64,000 bases of DNA from Neelides folsomi (Eukaryota > Arthropoda > Collembola > Neelipleona > Neelidae). The stretch spans positions 170,717 to 234,716 of the forward strand of contig JAQGBZ010000066.1 in the NCBI GenBank assembly GCA_034687125.1, given 5' to 3'. Shown here piece by piece: positions 47,201 through 59,439 of the stretch (positions are counted from its first letter, which is position 1; every line of letters starts with the position of its first letter). The notes under the pieces were generated by a model, which saw nothing but the letters and a program-made list of their open reading frames with translations, made no database searches and was not told the DNA's origin. Position numbers and translations under genes: made by a program.

Positions 47201-49982
47201 TTGAAAATATAAATATCTATAAAATATTAGTTATAATACGAGTATTATGTGAGTAGTTAAGTAGGTCTTAAGTATCTGTATATGAATGAAAATTTGGATT
47301 TGTGGAGAATTTTTTGATTGTAAAATCGATGAGATTTTTTTTACATTTCATTTTCTTTCACTTCCGATTTTAAAGTGTATGTTTAAATTAAGTACGTTTT
47401 AAAGAGCTTATTTGAATCTGATATGTTTTTTATGTCAAAGAGAATTTTCAAATGGGCATTATTCTTATATCATACATATTTATTTAAGAATGTAATAATA
47501 ATAACGATAGGTCTAAACTAAGCAGCCTATGGTTTTTGTATCTACACCCTTTTGCATATGAGAATAGAGAATTTTGGTTTGGATTCCCTTCCTTTATTAT
47601 CAATTAGATTGATTTTATAAACTTAAGGTTTTAGATAAGTAAATATATAGGCATTCTCCGTTACCACTTAGCTGCGGATTTCGTGGTTTTTTTGATAATG
47701 ATAAAATCGAACCCATGTTTAATTTTGTTAATTAAGGAATGTAAAGTGGATTCCGCGACAAGGTGGCAAAGTTCTTTTTGTATTTCTTTCACTTTTTTTG
47801 TTTTCAGCTAACTTTAATTTAATTAATTTTATTAAATCTGAGGATGTTGGAATTCCCTTTCCCATTTTAATAAATTAAAAGCCAAGCGTAATCATCAGCG
47901 GAAACCGTCCAAAGCGCAAAGCGAGGAAAAAGAAATGCAGGCTCAAAAACCAAAGAGGAAAGGGAGCCCGAACCAAAATTCTCTATTCTCATATGCAAAA
48001 GGGTTGTACTTTCTGTATTTTCTGTAATGGAGTTACATCAAAGCAAAAATATAGTTTGCATTCTTCTATACGTCTATTTAATACAGACACCTTTCCTTTA
48101 TCTCTTATGTAATATATAGGAATTTAATATAAAGAATCCGCATTTAGAATGCTTGAGTAGAAACAGAGTAAATTAGCAATGCTCAGCCCACAGAATATTC
48201 TTAACTTGGTTGTTCATAATTAAGCAGTTTTTCTCACTAATTTGACAAAGATTAATGATATTAAGACAGTTGGTATATCACATTACATAACTACAATATA
48301 TACTTATTAGAGTATTTAAATACATTTATAAATGCGTAGATGTAAATAAAAGTTTAACAAAAATAGAACTAATAGAGCTTTCCTATATAAAGATAATTCA
48401 ATATAAATGTTTCGTAAGCTGAATTAATTTGCATATAGGATGAAATAACTTGAGGATCACGAGAGGCATTGCCTTCAAGAAAAGATCCACACGGACGAAA
48501 AAAGAATATTAACATGCATTTGGAGTAAAAAGGAGAAGAATCCCCTGGAGCCTATACTTATACATACACGATATTCGTATTATTACTACTATGAGCAATT
48601 CACAAGGTTGTGGCATAAAGGCGAATCTCCTTCTCAGGTGCGAGCTTAAGAAGGCAAATGAAGGTAAATGATGAATAATTTAACGTCCGTGGTCCAATTG
48701 AGATTCTTAACGAACCCTTCATTATTATATAAACATGAATAAAAAGGCATTTGCCCTTTTAAAACATTTCTTCCTTTTGTTCCAATGTTTAAGAATAAGA
48801 ACCAAAAGAATTGGCATACTTATTATACTTATTAAGTTAATCTACCACGCATCCTAATAAGAATTATCATTTTTATGGCTTATATAATCTTTCAAAAAGC
48901 TGTATTTAATATCCTATGACATTACACAACTCCACTTTCCTGGTATTAATGTAATTCTCTAAAAAGTTACAAAGTTTAAGCTTTTTGATATAGCCGATAA
49001 AAGGTAAATTATCCGTGTATAATATATCGCTCAGTGGGACTATTAAAAGTATAGTGAGCTGGTTAGTTTTACATATAAGATTAATGATAATAAAATAAAC
49101 AGAGCTATAAAAAAGGAATAAAATGAATTTTTGGATAAAAGTAAACATTGTTAATATCTTTTGTGGATGTTGTCTAATCATAATAGAAGTTTAATTGTTG
49201 TTTGCGGCTGTATTGATTACAAATTAAAGAATAATGTCCCTATCTTAAATGGTCAATTTGACATTAAAATCTTTATGTAAATGCATAATGCATAATGCCA
49301 CTGCAAACCTTTTTCATCTAATCCAATTGAGGTGGAGGTGGAAATAGATTGCAAAGGGAATATTTATTGGACTTACTAATGATAAGAAAACCTATTATTA
49401 TATGATAAAAATCCTAAATGATTTTATTGACTTTATTTCCGTTCCTTATAAAAAAAGTAAATCGGATCTTAGGATTCTACGTCCTCCGTGGTGTCCGAGC
49501 TGAACCGGATAGTGGATAGAAATATCTTTCTTTCTCTCCAAGATGAACTAAGGTGGTTCATCGAAAATCATGTGTAATTTATCTTTCTTACAATTTCCCC
49601 AAAAGAGATCCCTCGGTCAATAAGGAAGGAAAGGCGGAAATGGCAATATAAAGAGATAAATGCGGTAGTTGAGTTCATTTTTTAAAAAATCCCATCGAGC
49701 GAGTGAAATTCCCTTTCTTTCCTTTTTCTCATTCCCTTCAGAACCTGACATGACCCGCGTTTTTTAAATCTATATAAAATACCAAGGTTTATTATTGATA
49801 GTTGAAATTGGAAGATTTTTTCCTATCGAGAATGATTCCATGTTGGTGCAATGAACAAATAAAAATGATATTGACCTAAGATAAAGAGATATTTCCCATT
49901 ATATCAAATACCGGAAAAGAAGCTTGAAGAAGCAACCGAATCCGCTGCAAGTTGCAACTTCACCAGTGTAGCTCACAGTCAT
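38238..49982 (-). CDS. Bestrophin chloride channel (717 aa, 10 coding exons)
   Basis: Exons 49982-49912, 46792-46682, 46497-46196, 45977-45773, 44936-44900, 44234-44094, 43932-43825, 42505-42281, 39329-39116 and 38977-38238 join in frame to 2,154 nt. The start [18 protein letters not shown] and the next exon [13 protein letters not shown] are bestrophin hallmarks. The pore neck segment [14 protein letters not shown], the stretch [12 protein letters not shown] in a 37-nt exon, and the acidic Ca2+ clasp F-G-D-D-D-D-D-F-E are all present, so a Ca2+-activated plasma-membrane anion channel is expected. The last 320 residues are Ser/Thr/Pro-rich and disordered-looking, as in insect Best1-type tails. 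An acceptor at 50001-50002 suggests a further 5' UTR exon. Which paralogue this is cannot be decided here. Confidence 0.93.
39330..42280. other. Bestrophin intron 8 (2.95 kb)
   Basis: This large intron separates the channel core from the C-terminal tail. No nested gene is convincing. A 92-codon plus-strand frame at 39966-40244 begins with a hydrophobic stretch but has random-like composition. No transposon was recognised. Confidence 0.45.
42506..43824. other. Bestrophin intron 7 (1.3 kb)
   Basis: No exon is seen on either strand. A locally GC-richer patch at about 43060-43280 has short echoes of AGCTCTTCAAC-like strings but no clear tandem period. Confidence 0.4.
44937..45772. other. Bestrophin intron 4 (0.84 kb)
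   Basis: This intron lies between the 205-nt exon 4 and the tiny 37-nt exon 5. Frames in it on both strands are short and not conserved-looking. Confidence 0.4.
46071..46112. repeat. 21-bp tandem duplication in bestrophin intron 3
   Basis: Two adjacent 21-base copies (46071-46091 and 46092-46112) differ at one base. A shorter direct repeat of TTTCAGAAA follows directly. Confidence 0.8.
46793..49911. other. Bestrophin intron 1 (3.1 kb)
   Basis: This is the largest intron of the gene. It holds the TIR element at 47546-48004. The rest is AT-rich with no exon recognised. First introns of this size often carry regulatory sequence, but no motif supports that here. Confidence 0.5.
47546..48004. 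mobile_element. MITE-like element with 34-bp perfect terminal inverted repeats
   Basis: The left end (47546-47579) and right end (47971-48004) are exact reverse complements over 34 bases, beginning ACCCTTTTGCATATGAGAAT. Weaker similarity continues inward to about 50 bases through a CTCCCTTTCC-like stretch. The 459-bp body has no ORF and contains a second, imperfect inner inverted pair (near 47667-47690 and 47752-47773). Flanking bases TAC on one side and GTAC on the other may extend the TIR or be part of a target duplication; this is not resolved. Size, TIR and lack of coding sequence fit a non-autonomous DNA transposon. It lies in bestrophin intron 1. Confidence 0.82.
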
Positions 49983-50002
49983 TTTGGAAGTTTGATTCCG
50001 CT
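49983..50002 (-). promoter_or_regulatory. Bestrophin 5' UTR acceptor site
   Basis: On the minus strand the 18 bases before the start codon are preceded by a pyrimidine-rich CCCCTTTATAG acceptor with its AG at 50002-50001. This implies that the transcript begins in an upstream non-coding exon somewhere to the right. That exon was not located. Confidence 0.45.
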
Positions 50003-53000
50003 ATAAAGGGGCAAGATTATCAGCAATTAATTGCCAAGTAGCGATGAGAGAAGGTCAAGTAGTTCATCTTGATTCAGAGGTCATTCTTTGATCGATTTCT
50101 AAAAAGAATTAAAAGCATTAAAATGAATAACTGAGCATTTCTGTAAAGAATGTTAATTATATAATAGTTTTCTTTTGTTTATTAAATGTTACTAATAATA
50201 ATAAAAGATAATGGCAGCCTCAAAATCATTGACTAAATGGGACTTCCAAGTGTTCCAAGCTCAGCAATTACAATTACAAAACTCATTTGTAGTTGCGTGA
50301 AAGGGAGGATTGTTTAGAGCTAAATAGCAAAGTAAATATTTATTTATAACGATGATGAGAGGTTTAGTAATTAAGGCAGTAAGAGCATGGAGCAAGGGTA
50401 GGGTGAGGCAACAAGGCTATTAAGATTATTTTATTAATACGATATTCTTAACTCGTTTAGCCATTTTGTGGTAATTCAAAGATTCGTCTCTCATAATCTG
50501 TGACTATCTCGAAGTCGGTTAATATTGTAATTAATTGGGGGGAAAACGAAGAGTATCTGATTTAAAAATCAAATCATAATAAAATAATCAGAAAAATCAG
50601 AAATCGGAAAATCAGAAAATGAATAGCGTGCAGCCTCCCGCTAAACTTTTGTTTTAGGTTATAACCAAATGTGATTTATGTTCCAACTAAAAGTATTTGT
50701 CTCATTCTAAACAGTTTTTTAAGAATATATATTAGGAGATCTGCAAGTATCAATACCTTTTCTAATTTAATTACTAAATTAGTCTAAAGATATTAGTTAT
50801 AAAAAAATAGGTAATTGATATTAAAGGGATTTGGTATTACATATTTACTGCCTGAAATATACACTTACCATTTAATGTTTGGAATAGGTATAAAATACTC
50901 CGTTTCAATTGTATGAAAGACTATAAAATGTTTTGATATTTACCTTTATAGATTTAATCTTTCTTTTGTCTTTCTTTCAGGTCAGATTTAATTTAAAATT
51001 GAATTGTCAGCTTCAATAGAACCAAGCAATAATAAAATAAGTAAAGTGGGGAGATAAAATAAAGTATATATGGAACGTGAACCGTGAGAAATAAGGAACG
51101 AAAAATTCTACATAATTTCAATGAGCATCAACAGGTTAGCAAAATATCAATTTTTCAATTTCCTATTTTACGACCCAACTGGATAGAAATTGGTCCTTGA
51201 ATTCCCAACTTTGTGAAATGGAATTTAAGGGCTCTTGAGGAACACGGGATTAACCACGTTTTACTACAATAATCCTCTCAAACAACTTGGAAACCAGCGG
51301 CTGAACTCTTTTCACAATTTCTACTCTTCAATTGTCACTCGACCCAATTGAGTCGTTCACTACACTCGGACAATCCGCTTGTTTAAAAATGACAACAACA
51401 ACATCCCATTGCGTCATATCACAATTCACCCAAACTCACAATTTTTATCAATTTATTTCAAACGTCAAATTGAAAAAATAATAAACTTTGTTTTATTATT
51501 GCAAATATTTAACAAAATTACGTTTATGTATAATATCTGTATTTATCTGTAGTTGTTGATTATATTTGACAATTATTGTAACTACTTATGAATCACAATT
51601 TTGATTTTAATAGTGGTTGGGAACCACGCGGAGGTATAGAGTGAGGAAAAATGAAACCGCAGTAGACAAACCTCCCTAACAAAATGATGAGGAACGTCTG
51701 TGGTCTTAAACTTTTGTTTTCCAACTATGAGATGAAAACACATGCAAGTGAAAAGTACCTGACTGACACCAATACCATGATGGAATATTTACGATGAATA
51801 ATATCTAAATACTTATATGAACATTATGTATATAAGATGGAGATGAAACGATGATGGACCAAAAGCACACATTTAACACTTAACTAACCAAATCAAGTGC
51901 AACTATAAAATATTAACCCTATATGACGACACATAATAATAATCTTAAATACCTTCAGTGTTCCTGGAAAGATAGCACGTCAGAATTTAAATAATTGTTA
52001 ACACACTGATAATGATTCATTAATAATGACCGTGTCTTCAAAATACTCACAAGATATCATTGGTCGAAGGCCGTTTAATTTTACTTCATAATTTTTCCTT
52101 TCTTATTAAATATTATTCATATTTAATGTATGCATTTTGGTTTTCTTGATTCACAACTTTACTCACTTATTACTCACGACGTCACGACAGAATCAATAAA
52201 TATTCAACTTGATCGATGAAAAAACACACTTTTCAATTTTACCCAAAGTTGAGGTTAAGTCTATTTAATTCAAGAAATATAAAATTACATAAACAACAAT
52301 TAAACGATACCTTTTGGATTATTACAATCTACCTATTCCAATATGTCTGTATTATGTAGATATATTATGTACGATATTTATTTACTTATTATATGAAATT
52401 AACCGTTGGATGAAATTATGATGATAGTCTGAATGCATTTGGGCTTGGATTATGTAGGAAGAATCAACATTATAATTGCGATGATAAACAAATAAAAGTG
52501 ATAATAAAAAATTGCCGTAATCAATTCCTCCCACCAACCCTCAATTTCCCAATATTCATAAAGATATTTTATCACTTCGGGCTTGTTATATATGGATTTA
52601 TGTATGGGCTTTCAATTATGGCTTATTCTATGATGCCTTTCGATGGCTTAATTATGTAGATAACCAACAAGATTATATTTCATATCCACACTTATAGATG
52701 AGTATTATGGTAATGAAATGACAAATATATTATATAAAGGGCAAATACGGCAAATAGTCAACACACGCTTCAAACCCACTTATTACTCGATTGAAATCTT
52801 CTTATATTATACATAGTCAAAACTCAACTTTCAATTGTCTAGTCGTCACTTTGAATTTGCTCAAAGATGTAAAGCGTTAATATTAAATTAAAATGTGATT
52901 CATTTCATTGATTCATCCATTACTATCATCACAGGAATTTCAGCAAGTTGGAATATTCATAGGCTAAATAGGCTTACATGGATTATAATAAAAAATGTTC

Positions 53001-55349
53001 TTTACTTTTTTATACAAGTTCATAGGTCCAATAGTAATACAAAGTACTTGCATAAGTGGACACACACATACATAGTAAAGATAATAAAAGAAATGAGCTT
53101 CTTTTTATCTAGAACGGAAATGACATTTTCTCCCTATAATGAAAACTGGAAAATTATGTCAATACAGTAAAATATATGATCTCAACAAATGCACACACAT
53201 GCAATAACTGTCCGAAACTTAACAATAAATGATGCTCAATAAGCCTTATGAATACATACAAAAGTTCTACTTGTAATTGTATAATGTATCATGTAGCTTC
53301 ATATATCAAAAGAGGCGAAGTATGATTACATGAACTTTATATTTGCTAATTTTAAAAATATATTGAATTTCACTTTTCACTTTTTATTGTTTATTTATTC
53401 ACAGACAGAACCTTTAATATTAAAAAATATGTCATTCTGAGAAAATGGCATTTATCATTAAAACTGTGTTTTTGAAATAATTTAAATTATAACCTACCTA
53501 AATACTTTCTTTAATTGTTGACTTTTAAACCTCAATTCTTTAAAACTACATATTGGTTAGAAAAGAAACCTGATGACGCGTGTCGGTGAGCGTTTTGAAA
53601 TTTAAATTGTAAATAGCAGTTAAGAGATTCAAGCAATTAAGCCTGACCAGACTTGAACGCATACTCAATTCCCTCCAGGTATTGTTTCTACATTATCCAA
53701 GTCCATTAACCCAGAAATTGAATGTAAAACTAATGAACTTATTTTACAAAACAATAAGTTAATGCTCAATAACGTCAATAAGTATAAAACAAAGGAACAA
53801 TAACTTTGCTCGAGAATCTCCCCTAATAAATACTCAGCCATTTCATTCTATTATTGTAAATTCAAAATGGGAATAATGAGAGCTTAACATGCAGAGAGTC
53901 TCGCGGTTTTGCATTTTTCTTCAAACATACGAGACATAAATATTTGCATTCGAAGGAGACGAATCAACAATACAAAAATGTTCAAGATTTGTTTAAATAC
54001 ATTATATGTACTTATTAGATATTACAGATACAAGATACTTATTTTACATACAGGTATAAAATATAAATACTAAAAGTATAAATACCATACATAAATACAA
54101 ATGCCATATAGGTATTCTCATTCTTAAATATCCTCTTCAAAAATGAGGGTATTATGTCAAATATTTGACAAAAGTATATTTGAAGTCTTGGAAATTCATA
54201 CAAGTTAGAAAAAGAAACCCAAGTTGAAGTTTTTTAAAGCTTCAAATTACTTTGCATGCTCAAGAATGAGAAGAGGCGTCAGTTGGAAAAAGCTTGGCCT
54301 GAATTCCTCTGGTTTCAAAGACTTTTAAAGATGCTTGCTGGAGAAGTAAAAACTCTTTTATTTATTCCTATAGGGCGTGTGCATATCTACATATGTAAAT
54401 ATATGGTACATTGAAGACATTAAAGTCTTAGAGCTAATAATTGTTATAAGCTTGTAGTTAATATGTAGGAGAATTTCGCATTCGCCTCGGAGGATGAATG
54501 ACGGATGACGAGGCATAATTATTACCTTACATTCAAAATCCCCCTCCCTTGTACTCCCATTGCTATCATTATGAAGCACACAGGTGGATATAATTACCTC
54601 TATTGGAATACTGGAGGGGATTCGGAAGAAATTGTAAAACAACCCAATGAAAATTCTTGGCTTAAAATCTATGCCACTCAAGAGACTTCATGTGTGCGGA
54701 TCGAATCGCTTGTTATTGTAACTCCCCAACGTGGGCTAATTCATAATTCATGCATATTGGGTTTTTGTAATAAGGAATTATTACAAGAACCCAAGCTAAT
54801 ATGAATAAAGCAGAGTGATAAAAAAGATGGTAATTACTTTTTACTATTATTTCCCCTTTAATGTGGAACATTATATGGTATTTGTAAAGTAAATATTACG
54901 TAAGAACTAATTATATAAGCTTGAGATATTGATGTTATACAGTACACAAGTGTAATGAACTATTTAGTCTGAAAATTTAAAAATCATTTTTATCGCTTTA
55001 TCTCATTTTGTTATTTAAAATATTTATTTTGGATAAATCAATGGCTAGTAATATTTAAAAAGTAATTTTGTTATCCTATATCTGTACTTAATGTTAGTAT
55101 TATTAGTATACTATTTATAACATACCTACAAACTGTATTTAATGAATTATAATGAAAATGTACTTGAATGGCTTTTGGTACAAAGAAAACGAAGAACCCG
55201 CCTGGCATGAATTGGGTATGAAATTAGAAAATAATTCTTCTTTACCATTTATTAAACTTATTATTCTTGTGAGCAAGTATGGTATAAAGTTTGTAGATAC
55301 TTATATGTAATGATCAATGATCATGATATTAATTCCGCTCGACCCACAC

Positions 55350-55477
55350 GAAAATTCCGGAAGGTCACTACAAAAGTGGTTGAGTGGTTTTTCAAGAAGG
55401 TTGAAATGAGGAATAATCTCCACTATCTTCCCCGCTACAGCCGCCACCCCACTCCTCCGCAACCCGCCACTATAAAT
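55350..55477 (+). promoter_or_regulatory. Possible heat-shock element with TATA box
   Basis: At 55350-55362 the sequence reads GAA-nn-TTC-nn-GAA, three perfect inverted pentamer cores of a heat-shock element. A CTATAAAT string lies at 55470-55477 in a locally GC-rich block. No gene follows directly. Three perfect cores are expected by chance about once per 100 kb or so, so this is weak. Confidence 0.2.
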
Positions 55478-58400
55478 GAGATGAAATGAACAACGTGATC
55501 CGAAAACTCAATCTTGATCCTTTTCACTCGAAACCCTTTTATCTTTTTTTCATCTTACCTAACAATAAGATCTAAATAAACTCGCTATTTATTTTGTAAC
55601 TTTGTATGAATCGACAAATTTTTGTTAAAGGTAAAAAATATTATTTATTTTAAACTCACAAATACTGCTTATTTATTATTCAAAATTTCAAAAGTGTTCA
55701 AGGTGAAATTCACAGCTTTAAGATTAAGATCAGTCATAACTTCAAATGATGATAAATAAGTTTAAATTGCCCTTTACTGAGAAATGCTTAAATTTTGTAT
55801 GCAAATGAGTTGGGATTTTTCTTTGTGGAAGTCCAATTAAAAGTTTTATTCATATCTTCCATCAAGCTTGAGTTCAAAAGTGTTTGATTATAAAATGAGA
55901 GTCAAATTGTAATTTGGAGATCTCGCCTTTTTCTTAAAACCCTCAAGGGGGTTTGGCCAAATTCCTCATCCACAAAGTTAAATGATGAGAGCTAAAAGAA
56001 GTGGGAAAGAGGGAATATAATCTAATTAAATCTCACATGCAAAACTTTGCCTCCTTGACGCCTTCACACTTTTCCTAAAATAGTAATTCAACATTCATCA
56101 GTTGAACATTGCAGGTAAATTAATTAACACACAGCCCTCGTGAACTTCATAATTTCATATTTTTTCAGTCAACTGTATTCCTATTCTAAATCCTAACTCA
56201 TAGCAGTGGCATTCATTTCTGATTGGTCTAAAATTTATAGTTGCGTGACAAATTGAACTTCAATAATAGATTAAGTTCAAAGGGCATACAAACCAAACTT
56301 AAACACTTTATGTGAATATTATACTCTGTTGACACTTTAATAATTTATTATAATTCAGAGTTAGAATTTACATTCATACATGTATGCATACATAACATAT
56401 TTTATGTATATTATATAAGTAAATACGAATAAATACATAGGAATCATAGGATATATGGATAAATACATAGTCTAGTTAGTACTTAATTAATTAGTACGTA
56501 ATTTCTACTTATTGTTAATAGGTAAGTGTAATACGTAGCTCATACATAAGAATTTATGAAAACTCCAATTATTTTTATAATTCGTTTTAATTTTGGAATT
56601 TAACAGAGCAAAATAGATCTTTAGGCATAAACTGATAGCTAAAATGGGTAAAACGGGTAAAATAGTCCAGGAACGAAGATTTAAACGCGTTTTAAATAAT
56701 CTTAATTAAAAAAAGCAACGGGAGAATTTGAAATTTCCTTCAATTTGTGTCATATACAAAGAGAAGGAGGAGACGTTTATTGTCCATTTCCAGCAAAGGG
56801 GAGAGTTAAAAACATGAAAAGATAAAGTGAACGGAAGCATAAATTTGAACAGCTTTTCGTATATTGAACCGGGTCCTTTCCCCTTTAAATCATTCCTATC
56901 TTTTATGGTCTCCTCACTATGAGTGGGTTAGGAGTTAACTGCGGTTCTTCTTTCCCTCAACGACTTTGTATGTGTGGACGAAGATGCCGGGAGTCTGAGA
57001 AAGCCGAACCATTCAATCCATATATAACTAGACACACCATATAAGTAAATATACTAGGTATATGCCATACATTTATAAATTTATGAACACTATTCATGAT
57101 AAAATCCCTTCGCCAATTTGTCTCTTCTCCTCGACAAACGGACCATTCCTATTATTAATATTGCAAAAAATGTTCAAACATTTTTGAACCTTGAGCCGAA
57201 CACCGAGAGTTAAAGGCACATTACAAATTGTTATTCAAAATTATACGTTGTTTTGTAGAAACGCTGAATCGCCCGTAAAAGTCTTTCCCCTTTATGTTCA
57301 TAAATATGGTTATTGTTACGATTCCATTTTTTTTGAATATATACATGTTTATATAATATTTGCATTTATACTTACCTATTTGCATTATTTTTTCTTTGAT
57401 ATTAAAAATATTGCAATTTGTGTTTGATTTCAAACAGATTTCAAACCTCATTTTCCAAATAAAGTGCCGTTTATTGTTGACGTCAATTGTCGCATAGTTT
57501 TACCAACTTCTGAATTTCATTCTTCAAAATTGGTCCAAAATAGTTTTGTACCTACACGAGTTTTCAATTTAATTTCCAATTTCTCCTCATCCAATTGAAT
57601 TACTTTGGTTTTTTCTCTTCGACCCCTTTAACGGCCTTTCCGAGTGTTTTGAAAAATAAAATCAAGGGTCTTGAAAGGAGTCTTGAAGTGGAAATCCAAA
57701 CAGTTATTTTTCCTCCATACTCAACCCCATTTCTGAACTATTCTCCCCATCTCCCCCATAACAAAGGAATGAAAAGGAGGGAAAGAATCTGGATGAAAAT
57801 GTCTTCGTAAAAAACGTGATTCCCGAGTTCTCAACTCTGAGGAAGTTGAGGAAAACAGAAGAAGTTGGAAGTGAGAGTAAATAGAACCAAAACTTTCCTC
57901 TTTCCCTTCAAATGACGGAGAAAATGACCCTTTCACATTACCTTTATAGCATCATCCCACCACCTTGTCCCAAAAATGGTCAACTACATATGCATTTATT
58001 TTAATACTAAAACTAATATACCATATATCTATAACCTAGCCCAATTCTCCGCTATCGCACCATATTGCCTTCAAAGAAAAACTAGAACATTGTCGTTTTT
58101 TTCAATTCAAAAGTATTATAAAAAATTATTTGCATTTACCACTTTTCCTCTTTCTTTACAAATCTGCTTGAGATATAAAAGTTTGAACATTTTTCTTTAA
58201 AAAATAGTTTCTTCCCATTTTCGTCTTTTATTTTATCACTCAACATTTAATGTGAGCACGGGATTGGTATCGAACTTATTGATTTGAAATAACAGTTGAG
58301 AATCAAAATAACCCTTTTCAAATTCAATGTCCAAATAAACTTTGAGTTAGTGAAGGTGAAAGAGGAAAAGGGGGAATCCGGGTATCTCGACCATGTCCGC

Positions 58401-59427
58401 GGTTTTCTCTTGGATTTGAGGACGATAAATAAAGTAAACCTTGATTCCCTATCTCTTCCCTCTGATGGGTATAAGAAGTTGAATAGGATAACGAAGAGAT
58501 CCTCCACACTCCACAACTGCAGCGGGAAAAGCGGGGAGAAATAAAAAGCGGAGTCGACGTTTTTACGAGGGAATCCAAACTGAGGTCGTATACAGAGTAT
58601 GGGAAATGAGTTGGAAGTGTCTGCATTATAATAATAACAACCTCTTCAACCTCATCGTTACACTTCGGCGAGAAAGGATTAAACCATCGAGAAATCCGAG
58701 AAATCCAACTCGACAAAATTCCATTTACTAAATAAACATCACCTTGATAAAGTTCCAACGTCATTAAGACAATTTGCATTTTTTATGTATTTTGTATATT
58801 CAACCAGTCAACCATTTACTTTTTAATACATTTTATACTTATAAAGGAATTTCCATATCCCAAAATTAGTTTGACTATTTTTAATGTTACATTTTTATAA
58901 AATTTAAGTTCAACACCTACCTAGTAGGCCTAGTACAGATATATGTATATTTTTTAAAAAAAACCTTATATTTTTAATACCTTATATTATTTTATATGGT
59001 ATTTTTATGCTATTTAAAATGAATGTTTTGTATTTGTATTCTTATGTATTTAAAGTAAACATAAGTAATAATCATACAGATATATTTTTTTCTTGACATA
59101 TTGTACGTGTATGGCTATATGTATGAATAACTAGTGGGATGTAAGTAGGATAGTTAAGTTGGGATACCTATATTTGTTACCCAATTGTTATTAAGTGGTA
59201 AAATCATAAATCCCACTTATTTTTGAAGTTTACTCCAACGACCTCAGCGACAAATGATGATGATGATGAGGTCGCTCTTGAAGATAGCGGATCCGTATAT
59301 ACCAATACCTTATATAAAATGTAGTTAATTTGTATTTGCCTACTTATAAAAATGTTTTCAGAATCTGCGAAAAGATCTCCAGAGGGCTTAAACTAGTCAA
59401 ATCCTGTAAATCCATAAACTTAAGATT

Positions 59428-59439
59428 CCCCCCCCCCCC
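59428..59439. repeat. Poly-C tract
   Basis: An uninterrupted run of twelve C bases lies in otherwise AT-rich intergenic DNA. Length polymorphism or sequencing error is likely at such a tract. Confidence 0.9.

Noticed and set aside
49280-49300. Short ATAATGC-like direct repeats
   Set aside because: Only two to three copies of a short AT-rich string; such runs are common by chance in this composition.
54505-54804. 99-codon plus-strand frame in the intergenic region
   Set aside because: It overlaps an equally long minus-strand frame and shows no motif; neither has coding features.
58324-58779. 151-codon open frame on the minus strand
   Set aside because: It is the longest frame in the gene-free region but has low-complexity Ser/Leu composition, no motif, no splice context and no signal peptide. 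It lies in a GC-richer block where long open frames arise by chance.
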